NCBI RefSeq assembly: GCF_028863665.1
Contig: NZ_JARBFX010000003.1
Coordinates: forward strand, 62,001 to 126,000
DNA: 64,000 bases
Source of the DNA: Aquabacter sediminis
GTDB lineage: Bacteria; Pseudomonadota; Alphaproteobacteria; Rhizobiales; Xanthobacteraceae
Direction: 5' to 3'
The position numbers and the translations under genes were made by a program. How positions within the stretch are numbered: position 1 is the stretch's first letter; every line of letters starts with the position of its first letter. The notes below the pieces were generated by a model. It was not told the DNA's origin. It was given only the letters and a program-made list of their open reading frames with translations, and made no database searches. Below, in pieces: positions 40,784 to 51,334 of this stretch.

Positions 40784-41188
40784 TCAGGCCTGTTCCAGTT
40801 CCACCAGGGTACCGTTGAAGTCCTTGGGATGCAGGAACAGCACCGGCTTGCCATGGGCCCCGATCTTGGGCTCGCCGTCGCCCAGCACACGGGCGCCCCT
40901 TGACTTCAGCTGGTCCCGCGCCGCCACGATGTCATCCACCTCATAGCAGATGTGGTGGATGCCGCCGTCCGGGTTGCGCTCCAGGAACTTGGCGATCGGA
41001 GACGCCTCGCCGAGCGGTTCGAGCAGCTCGATCTTGGTATTCGGCAGGGTGATGAAAACCGTGGTCACGCCATGGGCATGCTGGGCCACCTGCTCCGACA
41101 CCTCGGCGCCGAGAGTGTCCCGATACAAGGCGGTCGCCGCAGCGATGTCCCGCACCGCGATCGCCACATGGTTGAGCCGTCCGATCAT
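40784..41188 (-). CDS. mce: Methylmalonyl-CoA epimerase
   Basis: A 134-residue VOC-fold enzyme interconverting (R)- and (S)-methylmalonyl-CoA in propionate and branched-chain catabolism. Metal ligands are visible in LNHVAIAV, GGIHHICYEV and GTLVELEQA. Full length. It follows rnj by 39 bp. Confidence 0.93.
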   Translation of the reverse strand: MIGRLNHVAIAVRDIAAATALYRDTLGAEVSEQVAQHAHGVTTVFITLPNTKIELLEPLGEASPIAKFLERNPDGGIHHICYEVDDIVAARDQLKSRGARVLGDGEPKIGAHGKPVLFLHPKDFNGTLVELEQA

Positions 41189-41227
41189 GGTTCCCTCCCC
41201 TGCCGGCGCACTCGCGCGCGGGCGCTA

Positions 41228-42901
41228 TCAGACCTCCACGATGTGAACGTGGCAAACGGGCTTTTTGCCCCAGGCCACATTCACCGCGGACCGAACGGCC
41301 CGCTCGATGCTCTCGGAAAGGGAATCTGGATCACGACGGCGGGCGCGCGGCAGGTTGTCGAGCGTCGCGACCACGGTGTCGAACACATGGTCCAGCATGT
41401 CCACGCCGCCTTCGCCCCGCTCTGGGATGCCGGTCAGCTCCACGGAGGGATCGCCCACCACGGCACCCTTGCCGTCCAGCGCCAGCGCCACAGACACAAT
41501 GCCCACATAGCCGAGCTTGCGCCGCTCCGGAATGGTACGGGCGGCATCGGACACCAGCACCTTGCCGTCCTTGTAGAGACGGCCAAAGGGGATGTCGTCC
41601 ACACGTTCGGCCGGCCCGGGCGCTAGCCGCACCACATGGCCGTCGCTGCACAGAACCACTTCCTTGACGCCCAAGCGCCGCGCCAGCGCCGCGTGTTCAG
41701 CCAAGTGCATGGGTTCGCCATGCACGGGGACCGACACCTGCGGCCGCACCCAGCCATACATCTGCTCAAGCTCGCCCCGGCGGGGATGGCCCGACACATG
41801 CACCAGCCCGTCGCGGTCGGTCATGACGCGCACGCCCCGCTTCACAAGGCCGTTGATGACCTTGTTCACCACCCGCTCATTGCCGGGAATGGTGCGCGAG
41901 GAGAAAACCACCAGGTCGCCCGAAGAAAGGGCGATTTCGGGATGGTCATCGCCGGCAATGCGGCTGAGCGCGGCCCGCGGCTCTCCTTGCGAGCCGGTCA
42001 GCAGCGCCACCACCTTGTCGCGCGGGAGATAGCCATAGGCCTCGACCGTGCGGAACGGGGGAATTCCGTCCAGCATGCCCTGCTCGCGAGCTACACCGAT
42101 GACGCGGTCCATGGCACGCCCCACCACGACGACCTCGCGATCGTTCGCCATGGCCGCCTCACCGATTGACCGGATGCGGGCCACGTTGGACGAAAAGGTG
42201 GTGAAGCAGACCCGGTGCTTGGCCTTGGCCACGATCTCCTTGAGCGTCACACCGACGTCCGCCTCTGAGGGAGAGACGCCGTCCCGTATGGCATTGGTGG
42301 AATCACAAATGATGGCGCGCACGCCCTCATCGCCCAACGCCTTCAGACGGGCGGAATCGGTGACCGCGCCCACCACAGGGTTGGGATCGAGCTTCCAATC
42401 GCCCGTGTGCAGCACCAGTCCCGAAGCGGTGCGAATGGCGATCGCATGGCTGTCGGGAATGGAATGGGCGACGGGGATGAACTCCACCTCGAACGGGCCG
42501 AGCTGCAGGCGCTCGCCCGCGCGAACGACCGTGATCGGGATGTTCGGCGCCCCCGGCTCCGCCCAGCGCTTGGCTTCCAGCAGGCCGGCCGTGAACCGCG
42601 TCGTATAGACCGGCACCTTCAGGCGCGGCCACAGGTCAAGCACGGCACCCACATGGTCCTCATGGCCATGGGTGAGGAGCAGGCCCTCGATGTTCTTTTT
42701 CTCGGCCTCAAGAAAGCGGATGTCGGGCAGCACCAAGTCTACACCTGGCGCCTCTTCCCCGGCAAAGCTCATGCCCAGATCGACCATCAGCCACCGGCGC
42801 GCCCGGCGCGGGCCGTAGCCGTAAAGGCCGAGATTCATGCCGATCTCTCCGACGCCGCCGAGCGGCGCGAAGACCAGTTCCTGCAAATCCGCCACGGTCA
42901 T
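41228..42901 (-). CDS. rnj: Ribonuclease J
   Basis: A 557-residue metallo-beta-lactamase/beta-CASP ribonuclease with endo- and 5' exonuclease activity, used in mRNA decay and rRNA maturation in alphaproteobacteria. The metal site is LTHGHEDHVGAV; VAHSIPDSHAI and HTGDWKLDPNP are further motifs, and TGSQGEPRAALSRIA is the beta-CASP part. Its ATG overlaps the birA stop (ATGA). Confidence 0.95.
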   Translation of the reverse strand: MTVADLQELVFAPLGGVGEIGMNLGLYGYGPRRARRWLMVDLGMSFAGEEAPGVDLVLPDIRFLEAEKKNIEGLLLTHGHEDHVGAVLDLWPRLKVPVYTTRFTAGLLEAKRWAEPGAPNIPITVVRAGERLQLGPFEVEFIPVAHSIPDSHAIAIRTASGLVLHTGDWKLDPNPVVGAVTDSARLKALGDEGVRAIICDSTNAIRDGVSPSEADVGVTLKEIVAKAKHRVCFTTFSSNVARIRSIGEAAMANDREVVVVGRAMDRVIGVAREQGMLDGIPPFRTVEAYGYLPRDKVVALLTGSQGEPRAALSRIAGDDHPEIALSSGDLVVFSSRTIPGNERVVNKVINGLVKRGVRVMTDRDGLVHVSGHPRRGELEQMYGWVRPQVSVPVHGEPMHLAEHAALARRLGVKEVVLCSDGHVVRLAPGPAERVDDIPFGRLYKDGKVLVSDAARTIPERRKLGYVGIVSVALALDGKGAVVGDPSVELTGIPERGEGGVDMLDHVFDTVVATLDNLPRARRRDPDSLSESIERAVRSAVNVAWGKKPVCHVHIVEV

Positions 42902-43665
42902 TCCGCCTTTGGCAAGGAGACGTCACCGGCGGTGATGATCTCAGCAATTCCGTCTCGCCGGCGCAGCATCAGCGCTCCGCGGGCGTCGATATTCTCAAAC
43001 CGTCCTGTGACTTCCCGCTCGCCAATGCGAACGGTGATGGTGTCTCCCAGAGCCAACGCGTGGCGGAGCCAGTCGGTGCGCACGGACGGGAAGCCGTTGC
43101 CGCCGTTCCACTGGTTGAGCCGCACGGCCATGGCCCGGTCGAGCGCCTCCAGCACCCGGTCGGGGGCCGTGGGGCAACCGACCGAGTCAAGGCTGATGGC
43201 CTTGTAGGGAAGCCCCTCGGGATGGTGCAGGCAGTTCACGCCGAAGCCCACCACCGCCGCGGGCCGCCCGGCAGGGTCCGTGCCGCCCTCCACCAGTATG
43301 CCGGCGAGCTTGCCACCATCCAGGATCAGGTCATTGGGCCATTTCAGCTTGAGCTGCTCCGGCACCACCAAAGGTGCGGCCGCGAGCACCGCATCGCGCA
43401 AGGCGAGCCCGGCGACGAAGCACAGCTGCGCCACATAAGCGGGAGGAGCCGGATTGGGCAGGACCAGGGAGGCGAACAGATTGCCCAGCTCGCTGGTCCA
43501 AGGACGGCCGCGCCGCCCCCGCCCCGCGGTCTGGATGTCCGCAACCAGCCAAACGGGCATCGGCTCCCCGCGCGAAAGGCGCGAGAGGCCTTCCGCATTG
43601 GTGGAGCCGATCTCCGTGAACCGGACGATAGGTATGGTCAGGCTTTGAAAACGCTGTGGCGCCAT
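42898..43665 (-). CDS. birA: Biotin-[acetyl-CoA-carboxylase] ligase
   Basis: A 255-residue biotin protein ligase without the N-terminal DNA-binding domain, so a pure enzyme. TAGRGRRGRPWTSELGNLF is the biotinyl-AMP binding loop and LKLKWPNDLILDGGKLAGIL the central block. It starts 3 bp after the nuoN stop, so it belongs to the nuo transcript, and overlaps rnj. Confidence 0.94.
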   Translation of the reverse strand: MAPQRFQSLTIPIVRFTEIGSTNAEGLSRLSRGEPMPVWLVADIQTAGRGRRGRPWTSELGNLFASLVLPNPAPPAYVAQLCFVAGLALRDAVLAAAPLVVPEQLKLKWPNDLILDGGKLAGILVEGGTDPAGRPAAVVGFGVNCLHHPEGLPYKAISLDSVGCPTAPDRVLEALDRAMAVRLNQWNGGNGFPSVRTDWLRHALALGDTITVRIGEREVTGRFENIDARGALMLRRRDGIAEIITAGDVSLPKAE

Positions 43666-43668
43666 CTG

Positions 43669-45096
43669 TCAAAAGAGTGAGCGCGCTGCCGCGCCCGCCG
43701 CCTCGATGAGAGGAGCCGGATACACGAAATAGAAGATCGTGAACAGGCCGGAAAGGCCGAGAACCGCCTTGAGCTCGGACGGCATCGGATCGAAGGCGTC
43801 TGCCGGCTCGTCGAAATACATCACCTTCACCACCCGCAGGTAATAGAAGGCGCCCACCACCGAGGACAGCACGCCAAGCACCGCGAGCCCATAGAGCCCC
43901 GCCTCGATGGCTGCCAGGAAGACATAGTATTTCGCCAGGAAGCCGGCGAGCGGGGGAATGCCCGCCAGCGAGAACATGAGCGCGGCAAGCAGCAGCGCCA
44001 TCACCGGATTGGTGCGGGCAAGGCCGGCCAAATCATCAATGGTCTCCACCGACCGGCCATTGCGCCGCATGGCCAGCACGCAGGAGAAGGAGCCGAGCGT
44101 CATGGCCACATAGATGGCCATATAGACGATCACGCCCCGCACGCCCTGGGGGGTTGCGGCAGCCAAGCCCACCAGCGCGAAACCCATGTGGCCGATGGAG
44201 GAATAGGCCAGCATGCGCTTGATGTTGCGCTGGCCGATGGCAGCGAAGGCACCCAGGGCCATGGAGGCGATCGCCACGAACACCACGATCTGCTGCCACT
44301 GGTGGGTCACATGCGGGAAAGCCTCCACCGTCACGCGCAGGAACACCGCCATGGCCGCCACCTTCGGGGCGGTGGCAAAGAAAGCGGTGACGGGGGTGGG
44401 CGCACCCTCATAGACGTCAGGCGTCCACATGTGGAACGGCACGGCCGATATCTTGAAGCAAAGCCCCGCCAGCAGGAACACGATACCATAGATCAAGCCA
44501 ACCGAAGGCTGGGTCACAACGGCGGCGATGCCGGCGAAGTTCACGGTGCCCGTGAAGCCGTAGATGAGGGACGCGCCGTACAACAGCATGCCGGACGAAA
44601 GCGAGCCGAGAACGAAGTATTTGAGGCCGGCCTCGGTGGAGCGCACCGAGTCCCGGTTGAAGGCCGCGACCACATAGAGCGACAGGCTCATCAGTTCGAG
44701 GCCGAGATAAAGCGCGATCAGGTCGCCGGCCGAGATCAGCATGGTCATGCCAAGCGTAGCGATGACGACCAGCACCGCATACTCATACTTGCGCTGCTGC
44801 TCGCGGCCGAGCCAATCCACCGACAGGATCAGCGAGACCGTGGCGCCGAGGATGGCCAGCGCCTTCATGAAGCGACCGAAGGGGTCGATCACCAGCGAAC
44901 CGTTGAATGCCGTGACGGTCTGCCCGGGGCCGATGAGCGTGAGCACGCCGGCCGCGACCAAGACCGCAATGGCGAGGCCGTTCACCATGTTGGTGGCCTT
45001 CTCCCCTCGCACCGCGCCGATCAGCAGAAGCACGATCGCCGCAACGGCCAGGAGGAGTTCAGGGAGGACGGCTCCGAGCGGAGGCAGGACGGACAT
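43669..45096 (-). CDS. nuoN: NADH-quinone oxidoreductase subunit N
   Basis: A 475-residue antiporter-like membrane subunit of complex I with about 14 helices. [18 protein letters not shown] contains the conserved Glu, and [22 protein letters not shown] and [18 protein letters not shown] hold the conserved lysines of the proton channel. The start at 45096 ([13 protein letters not shown]) is 14 bp after nuoM. Confidence 0.95.
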   Translation of the reverse strand: MSVLPPLGAVLPELLLAVAAIVLLLIGAVRGEKATNMVNGLAIAVLVAAGVLTLIGPGQTVTAFNGSLVIDPFGRFMKALAILGATVSLILSVDWLGREQQRKYEYAVLVVIATLGMTMLISAGDLIALYLGLELMSLSLYVVAAFNRDSVRSTEAGLKYFVLGSLSSGMLLYGASLIYGFTGTVNFAGIAAVVTQPSVGLIYGIVFLLAGLCFKISAVPFHMWTPDVYEGAPTPVTAFFATAPKVAAMAVFLRVTVEAFPHVTHQWQQIVVFVAIASMALGAFAAIGQRNIKRMLAYSSIGHMGFALVGLAAATPQGVRGVIVYMAIYVAMTLGSFSCVLAMRRNGRSVETIDDLAGLARTNPVMALLLAALMFSLAGIPPLAGFLAKYYVFLAAIEAGLYGLAVLGVLSSVVGAFYYLRVVKVMYFDEPADAFDPMPSELKAVLGLSGLFTIFYFVYPAPLIEAAGAAARSLF

Positions 45097-45110
45097 CTGG
45101 CGACCTCGGA

Positions 45111-46625
45111 TCAGAAGCTGAACAGGAGCGAGGCGGTCTTCACCGCCGCCGCCACCGTATCGGTGCGGGCGACGACAGCGTTCACCGCCGTCGACGTCAT
45201 GTGAAGGATGGGAGACGGCCAGAAGCCGAACAGAATGGTCAGGATGACGAGGGGCACCATGATGGCCACCTCGCGCGGGCTCAGGTCCAGGATGTCCTTG
45301 AGGCTGTCCTTTTCCAGCGGGCCGAAAATGACCCGCCAGTAGAGCCACAGGGCATAGGCCGCCGACAGGATAACGCCGGTGGCGGCGAAGAAGGCCACCC
45401 AGGTGTTCCGTTCGAACGCCGCAAGCATCGTCAGGAACTCACCCACGAAGCCCGACGTGCCGGGAAGGCCCACATTGGCCATCGTGAAGATCATCAGCGC
45501 CGTCGCATAAAGCGGCATGCGCTTGGCCAAGCCCCCATAGGCCGCGATGTCACGGGTGTGCATGCGGTCATAGATGACGCCGACGCACAGGAACAGCGCG
45601 CCAGACACGAAGCCGTGAGAGATCATCAGGAACATGGCGCCCTGCAGGCCCGCCTCGTTCATGGCGAAGATGCCCATGGTCACGAAGCCCATATGGGCAA
45701 TGGACGAATAGGCGATCAGCTTCTTGATGTCCTCCTGCACCAGCGCCACCAGCGAGGTATAGATGATGGCCACCACGGAGAGCGTGAAGACCAGCGGCGC
45801 GAAGAGGTGGGAGGCCTCCGGGAACATGGGCAGGGAGTAGCGGATGAAGCCGTAGCCACCCATCTTCAGGAGCACGCCCGCCAGGATCACAGAGCCAGCG
45901 GTCGGCGCCTCAACGTGAGCGTCGGGCAGCCAGGTATGAACCGGCCACATGGGCATCTTCACGGCGAAGGAGGCGAAGAAGGCCAGCCACAGCCATGTCT
46001 GCATGCCCGACGGGAAGCCGAACTGCATCAGGGTCGGCACATCCGTCGTGCCCGCCTTCCAATACATGGCCATGATGGCCAGCATCATCAGCACGGAGCC
46101 GGCGAGTGTGTAGAGGAAGAACTTGAAGCTGGCATAGATGCGGCGTGCGCCACCCCAGATGCCGATGATGAGGAACATCGGGATCAGGCCGCCCTCGAAG
46201 AAGAAGTAGAACAGCACCAGATCCAGCGAGCAGAAGGTGCCGATCATCAACGTCTCGAGGACGAGGAACGCGATCATGTATTCCTTCACACGCTTATGCA
46301 CGCTCTCCCAGGAGGCGAGGATGCAGAAGGGCATGAGGAAGGTCGTCAGCAGCACCAGCGGCAGGGAGATGCCGTCGATGCCCATGTGATAGGAGGCGAT
46401 CTCGCCGAGCCAAGCGTGCTTCTCCACAAACTGGAAGCCCGGCGCGGAACTCTCAAAGCCCGGCAGCAGAAACAGTGAGACCACGAAGGTCACAAGGGTC
46501 GTCCACAGCGCGACCCAACGGGCATTGCGCGCGGTGACCTCGCTGTCGCCCCGCACCACCAGGATGAAGAGCGCGCCGACCACCGGCAGGAAGGTGACGA
46601 CGGAGAGGATGGGCCAAGTGGTCAT
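45111..46625 (-). CDS. nuoM: NADH-quinone oxidoreductase subunit M
   Basis: A 504-residue antiporter-like subunit. [39 protein letters not shown] and [19 protein letters not shown] are the family's conserved helices. The start at 46625 lies 2 bp after the nuoL stop. The longer open frame upstream overlaps nuoL. Confidence 0.96.
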   Translation of the reverse strand: MTTWPILSVVTFLPVVGALFILVVRGDSEVTARNARWVALWTTLVTFVVSLFLLPGFESSAPGFQFVEKHAWLGEIASYHMGIDGISLPLVLLTTFLMPFCILASWESVHKRVKEYMIAFLVLETLMIGTFCSLDLVLFYFFFEGGLIPMFLIIGIWGGARRIYASFKFFLYTLAGSVLMMLAIMAMYWKAGTTDVPTLMQFGFPSGMQTWLWLAFFASFAVKMPMWPVHTWLPDAHVEAPTAGSVILAGVLLKMGGYGFIRYSLPMFPEASHLFAPLVFTLSVVAIIYTSLVALVQEDIKKLIAYSSIAHMGFVTMGIFAMNEAGLQGAMFLMISHGFVSGALFLCVGVIYDRMHTRDIAAYGGLAKRMPLYATALMIFTMANVGLPGTSGFVGEFLTMLAAFERNTWVAFFAATGVILSAAYALWLYWRVIFGPLEKDSLKDILDLSPREVAIMVPLVILTILFGFWPSPILHMTSTAVNAVVARTDTVAAAVKTASLLFSF

Positions 46626-46627
46626 CG

Positions 46628-48553
46628 TCACACTCCGGCGAACATGAACCAGGTGATGAGCGCGGCGAGGCCGATCAGCATCACGAAGGCATAGTGATAA
46701 AGGTAGCCGCTTTGCAGGCGCACCACGCGGCCGGTGACGTCGAGCACCCGGGCCGAGACCCCGTTCGGCCCCCACCCATCGATGATCCGCCCGTCACCCT
46801 GCTTCCAGAGGACACGGCCGATGAACAGCGCCGGCTTCACGAAGATGGCGTTGTAGAGCTCGTCGAAATACCACTTGTTGAGCAGGAACCGGTAGAGAGC
46901 ATCCTGGCTCTTCGCCAGCGCCACAGGGACCTTCGGGTTCACGATGTAGAACCAGTAGGCCACCACGAACCCCAGGACCATCATCACGGTGGGCAGATAC
47001 TTCGCCCAGCCGGGAATGTCGTGGATGGCGTGCAGGATGTGGTTCTCCGTGCCCATGAAGATGGAGTGACGGAAGAATTCGTGCACGTCCTCGCCAACGA
47101 ACTGGTTGTAGAGCGCAAAGCCCGCGATCACCGAGCCCACCGCCAGGATGCCGAGCGGGATGGTCATCACCGCAGGGGATTCATGGGCATGCTCATAATG
47201 GTGATGGTCGTGCGGATGACCGTGGAAGGTCATGAACACCAAACGCCAGGAATAGAAGGAGGTCAAAGCCGCCGCGGCCACCGTCATCAGCCATCCATAG
47301 AGGGCGAAATGATTGTGGGAGGCCCAGGCAGACTCGATGATGGCGTCCTTCGAGTAATAGCCGGCGAGGAAGGGGAAGCCGGTGATGGCCAGGGTGCCGA
47401 TCAGCATCATGGCATAGGTGAAGGGGATCTTCTTGTAGAGACCGCCCATGTGCCGCATGTCCTGCTCATGGTGCATGGCGTTGATGACAGAGCCCGCGCA
47501 CAGGAAGAGCAGTGCCTTGAAGCAGGCGTGGGTGAGAAGGTGGAAGACGCCGATGGAATAGGCGCCCGCGCCCATGGCCACGAACATGTAGCCCAGCTGC
47601 GAACAGGTGGAGTAGGCGATCACCTTCTTGATGTCGTTCTGAACCAGGGCCACCGTCGCCGCGAACATGGCGGTGGTGGCACCGATCAGCATCACCACGT
47701 CCAGCGCGGTGGGCGACAGTTCGAAGATGGGGGACATGCGCGCCACCATGAACACGCCGGCGGTCACCATGGTGGCGGCGTGGATGAGCGCGGAGACCGG
47801 GGTCGGCCCTTCCATCGCGTCCGGCAACCAGGTGTGCAGCATGAACTGCGCCGACTTGCCCATGGCGCCGACGAACAGCAGGAGCGCAATCACGGTCGGC
47901 GCATCCCAGTGATGGCCGAGGAAGTTGATCGTCTTGCCCGCCAGTGACGGCGCCGCAGCGAAGACGCCCTCGAAAGCCACCGAGCCGGTCATCACGAAGA
48001 TGGCGAAAATGCCCAGGATGAAGCCGAAGTCACCCACGCGGTTGACCACGAAGGCCTTCATGGCCGCCGCATTCGCCGAGGGCTTCTCATACCAGAACCC
48101 GATGAGCAGGTAGGAGGCCAGGCCCACACCTTCCCAGCCGAAGAAGAGCTGGAGCAGGTTGTCCGCCGTCACCAGCATGAGCATGGCGAAGGTGAACAGG
48201 GAGAGATAGGCGAAGAAGCGCGGCCGGCTCGGATCCTCGTGCATGTAGCCGATGGAATAGAGGTGCACGAGCGAGGACACCGTGGTGACCACAATCAGCA
48301 TCATCGCGGTCAGCGTGTCGACGCGCAGCGCCCAGTCGATCTTGAGGTCGCCCACATAGATCCACTGCAGCACCTGTACGCGAGCGTCATGCCCGCCGAA
48401 GCCCACATTGAAGAAGGCGACCCAAGCCAGGACGCACGAGACGAACAGGAAAGAGGTGGTCACCACCTCGGACGCCCGCGCCCCGATGACGCGGCCGAAC
48501 ATGCCGGCAATAAGAAAGCCGATGAGGGGGAGAAAGACGATCGCCTGATACAT
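46628..48553 (-). CDS. nuoL: NADH-quinone oxidoreductase subunit L
   Basis: A 641-residue antiporter-like subunit at the distal end of the membrane arm. [40 protein letters not shown] and [20 protein letters not shown] are conserved. The C-terminal 100 residues form the long lateral helix and last membrane helix. It begins 4 bp after nuoK. Confidence 0.96.
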   Translation of the reverse strand: MYQAIVFLPLIGFLIAGMFGRVIGARASEVVTTSFLFVSCVLAWVAFFNVGFGGHDARVQVLQWIYVGDLKIDWALRVDTLTAMMLIVVTTVSSLVHLYSIGYMHEDPSRPRFFAYLSLFTFAMLMLVTADNLLQLFFGWEGVGLASYLLIGFWYEKPSANAAAMKAFVVNRVGDFGFILGIFAIFVMTGSVAFEGVFAAAPSLAGKTINFLGHHWDAPTVIALLLFVGAMGKSAQFMLHTWLPDAMEGPTPVSALIHAATMVTAGVFMVARMSPIFELSPTALDVVMLIGATTAMFAATVALVQNDIKKVIAYSTCSQLGYMFVAMGAGAYSIGVFHLLTHACFKALLFLCAGSVINAMHHEQDMRHMGGLYKKIPFTYAMMLIGTLAITGFPFLAGYYSKDAIIESAWASHNHFALYGWLMTVAAAALTSFYSWRLVFMTFHGHPHDHHHYEHAHESPAVMTIPLGILAVGSVIAGFALYNQFVGEDVHEFFRHSIFMGTENHILHAIHDIPGWAKYLPTVMMVLGFVVAYWFYIVNPKVPVALAKSQDALYRFLLNKWYFDELYNAIFVKPALFIGRVLWKQGDGRIIDGWGPNGVSARVLDVTGRVVRLQSGYLYHYAFVMLIGLAALITWFMFAGV

Positions 48554-48557
48554 GGCC

Positions 48558-48866
48558 TCAGCCCTTCATGGCGTTGATGTCTTCGACGGCGATCGAACCG
48601 CGGTTGCGGTAGAACACCACGAGGATGGCGAGGCCGATGGCCGCCTCGGCGGCCGCGACGGTCAAGATCAGGAGCGCAAACACCTGACCGACCAGATTGC
48701 CCTGGAACACCGAGAAGGCCACGAGGTTGATGTTCACGGCGAGCAGGATGAGCTCGATGGACATCAGAATGACGATCACGTTCTTCCGGTTGAGGAAGAT
48801 GCCCAGCGTGCCGAAGGTGAACAGGATCGCGGCAACGATCAGGTAGTGGGAAAGTCCAACAGCCAT
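48558..48866 (-). CDS. nuoK: NADH-quinone oxidoreductase subunit K
   Basis: A 102-residue three-helix subunit. The second helix has the conserved proton-channel Glu in [19 protein letters not shown] and the third a Glu in [20 protein letters not shown]. Normal length and position between nuoJ and nuoL. Confidence 0.96.
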   Translation of the reverse strand: MAVGLSHYLIVAAILFTFGTLGIFLNRKNVIVILMSIELILLAVNINLVAFSVFQGNLVGQVFALLILTVAAAEAAIGLAILVVFYRNRGSIAVEDINAMKG

Positions 48867-48876
48867 CTTTCCCTCC

Positions 48877-49485
48877 TCAGATGCCCTGGCCGGGCTTGAC
48901 CTTGACCACCTCCATGGCGGCCTCCGGCGTACGCGCGACCTGGTCCGCGATGTTCTGGCGCTTCACATTGGCCTTGTGGCGCAGCGTCAGGACGATGGCG
49001 CCGATCATGGCCACCAGCAGGACCATGCCGGCCGCCTCGAAGAAGTAGACATAGTCCGTATAGAGCACCTGCCCGATGGCCCGCACATTGCTGACGGCTT
49101 GCCCACCGGAGGGCATGGGCGTCGAAGGCAGGGATGTCCCAAACACCCAGGAGCTGGCCACCAGAACCAGCTCGGCCAGGAAGATGGCGCCAACCACCAT
49201 TCCGATGGGCAGGTATTGAAGGAAGCCCTGCCGCAGCTCCACGAAGTCGACGTCGAGCATCATCACGACGAAGAGGAAGAGCACTGCCACCGCGCCCACA
49301 TAGACCACAACCAGGATCAGCGCGAGGAACTCCGCTCCGATCAGGATGAAGAGTCCAGCCGCGTTGACGAAGCACAGGATCAGGAACAGCACCGACTGAA
49401 CCGGATTGCGCGAGGCGATGACCATGAAGGCGGACGCCACGAGCACGAACGCGAAGAGATAGAAAAACAATGCCGCGACACTCAT
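48877..49485 (-). CDS. nuoJ: NADH-quinone oxidoreductase subunit J
   Basis: A 202-residue five-helix subunit. The pi-bulge helix appears as [20 protein letters not shown]. The start at 49485 ([13 protein letters not shown]) is supported by the family; the upstream open frame crosses the 182-bp nuoI-nuoJ spacer, the largest gap inside the operon apart from accessory genes. That spacer contains a GCCCG/CGGGC hairpin at 49643-49660. Confidence 0.95.
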   Translation of the reverse strand: MSVAALFFYLFAFVLVASAFMVIASRNPVQSVLFLILCFVNAAGLFILIGAEFLALILVVVYVGAVAVLFLFVVMMLDVDFVELRQGFLQYLPIGMVVGAIFLAELVLVASSWVFGTSLPSTPMPSGGQAVSNVRAIGQVLYTDYVYFFEAAGMVLLVAMIGAIVLTLRHKANVKRQNIADQVARTPEAAMEVVKVKPGQGI

Positions 49486-49667
49486 GCGCCGAGCTCCCCC
49501 TTGCGTGGCGCGCTCGCGCCGGTTCCCCTCGCGCCGATGGCCGGGCGCCGCAGGCGGCAGCCGGTCCGTCGATAGCCCGTAGCCATGACCAACGTCCACT
49601 ATCTAAGGCATCCGCAGGACGCGGGCGCCGTGATCCTTCAATGCCCGCCTGAGGACGGGCGCCCCGT

Positions 49668-50156
49668 TCAGCGGTAAGGCGCGTCGAGCGCGATGGAGCG
49701 CGCGATCTCGCGTTCCCACCGGTCGCCGTTCGCCAGCAGCTTTTCCTTGTCGTAATAGAGTTCCTCACGGGTTTCCGTGGCGAACTCGAAATTCGGCCCC
49801 TCGACGATGGCGTCCACCGGGCAAGCTTCCTGGCAGAAGCCGCAATAGATGCACTTCACCATGTCGATGTCGTAACGGGTGGTGCGGCGGGTGCCGTCAT
49901 TGCGACGCGGGCCAGCTTCGATGGTGATGGCCTGCGCCGGGCAGATGGCCTCGCACAGCTTGCACGCGATGCACCGCTCTTCGCCATTGGGATAGCGGCG
50001 CAGCGCATGCTCGCCCCGGAAGCGGGGCGAGATGGGATTCTTCTCGAACGGATAATTGATCGTCGCCTTGGGCTTGAAGAAGTAGCGCATGGCGAGAACG
50101 AAGCCGGAGAGGAACTCCGTCAGAAGGAGGGCGCGGGCCGCCTGGTCGAGCTTCAT
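49668..50156 (-). CDS. nuoI: NADH-quinone oxidoreductase subunit I
   Basis: A 162-residue peripheral-arm subunit with two 4Fe-4S clusters (N6a, N6b), from [16 protein letters not shown] and [20 protein letters not shown]. It hands electrons to NuoB. Full length. It follows nuoH by 41 bp. Confidence 0.97.
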   Translation of the reverse strand: MKLDQAARALLLTEFLSGFVLAMRYFFKPKATINYPFEKNPISPRFRGEHALRRYPNGEERCIACKLCEAICPAQAITIEAGPRRNDGTRRTTRYDIDMVKCIYCGFCQEACPVDAIVEGPNFEFATETREELYYDKEKLLANGDRWEREIARSIALDAPYR

Positions 50157-50197
50157 GGCTCAGCTCCGATAAGATGCGGTCGGGAGGGCGGAAGCGA

Positions 50198-51217
50198 TCA
50201 TCGCGGCGCCGTTCCCGTGAAGTGCAGCACACCCGCGACCACAACCACGGCCACCAGCGAGATGGGCAGGAACACCTTCCAGCCCAGACGCATCAACTGG
50301 TCATAGCGATAGCGGGGAACCATGGCCTTGGCCATGGCGAACAGGAAGAACATGAAGCACAGCTTCAGCACGAACCACACCAAGCCCGGCACCCAGGTGA
50401 AGGGCGCGAAGGGCAGCGGGGGCAGCCAGCCACCCAGGAACAAGATCGTGCCCATGGCGCACATGGTCATGATGGCCACGTACTCCCCGAGCATGAAGAG
50501 CAGGTAGGGGGTCGAGCCGTACTCGGTCATGAAGCCCGCGACGAGCTCGGACTCCGCTTCCACGAGATCGAAGGGCGGGCGGTTCGTCTCGGCCAGTGCC
50601 GACACAAAGAAGATCACGAACATCGGCAGCAGCGGCAGAAAGTACCAGTGCAGGAAGCCGTAGGGCCCAGACTGCGCCATCACGATCTGCGACAGGTTTT
50701 GAGAGCCCGCGCACATCAGGACGGTGATGATCACGAAGCCGATGGAGACTTCATACGACACCATCTGCGCGGCAGAGCGCAGGGACGCCAGGAACGGATA
50801 CTTCGAGTTCGAAGCCCACCCGCCCATGATGATGCCGTACACACCCAGCGATGAGATGGCGAAGATATAGAGGATGCCCACATTGAGGTCGGCGATCACC
50901 CAGCCATCCGCGATCGGCACCACCACCCAGGCGGCCAGAGCGAGCACGCAGGTGACAAGCGGAGCCAGCAGGAACAGCGCCTTGTTGGCGCCCGACGGGA
51001 TAACCGGCTCCTTCAGCACGAACTTCAGCAGGTCGGCGAAGGATTGCAGCAGGCCGAAGGGACCCACCACATTCGGGCCGCGGCGCAATTGCACCGCCGC
51101 CCAGATCTTGCGATCGGCCAGCAGAATGAAGGCGATGAAGATCAGCAGCGCCACCAGCAGGGCAAGGCTCTGCCCGACGATGATCGCGACCTTCAGAAGG
51201 GTGTCCTGCCAGGTCAT
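50198..51217 (-). CDS. nuoH: NADH-quinone oxidoreductase subunit H
   Basis: A 339-residue eight-helix subunit that forms the quinone pocket with NuoB and Nuo[21 protein letters not shown], the loop [20 protein letters not shown] and [19 protein letters not shown] are strongly conserved. It lies 117 bp after nuoG, a gap that holds a possible 31-aa ORF. Confidence 0.97.
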   Translation of the reverse strand: MTWQDTLLKVAIIVGQSLALLVALLIFIAFILLADRKIWAAVQLRRGPNVVGPFGLLQSFADLLKFVLKEPVIPSGANKALFLLAPLVTCVLALAAWVVVPIADGWVIADLNVGILYIFAISSLGVYGIIMGGWASNSKYPFLASLRSAAQMVSYEVSIGFVIITVLMCAGSQNLSQIVMAQSGPYGFLHWYFLPLLPMFVIFFVSALAETNRPPFDLVEAESELVAGFMTEYGSTPYLLFMLGEYVAIMTMCAMGTILFLGGWLPPLPFAPFTWVPGLVWFVLKLCFMFFLFAMAKAMVPRYRYDQLMRLGWKVFLPISLVAVVVVAGVLHFTGTAPR

Positions 51218-51233
51218 TGGTTCTTCCTGCCCC

Positions 51234-51329
51234 TCACGCCTCGCACGACGCGGCCAGCCGGCCGGTCGAAGTCATCACGCACTCGGCACGCGACAGTTCG
51301 CGCGCCACATCCTCGAAGCCCTCGGCCAT
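51234..51329 (-). CDS. Possible 31-residue ORF between nuoG and nuoH
   Basis: An ATG begins 5 bp after the nuoG stop and the frame runs 31 codons, beginning [18 protein letters not shown] and containing two cysteines. GGAG of the nuoG terminal codons sits at good distance to serve as ribosome site, so translation coupled to nuoG is plausible. No membrane segment or known domain is visible. Chance ORFs of this length are common in GC-rich DNA, so it needs comparison with relatives. Confidence 0.3.
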   Translation of the reverse strand: MAEGFEDVARELSRAECVMTSTGRLAASCEA

Positions 51330-51334
51330 GGCGC

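Noticed and set aside
49482-49586. 34-codon ORF in the nuoI-nuoJ spacer ending in ATGA overlap with nuoJ
   Set aside because: It is Arg/Gly-rich as random GC-rich sequence tends to be, has no good ribosome site, and shows no domain; too weak to call.
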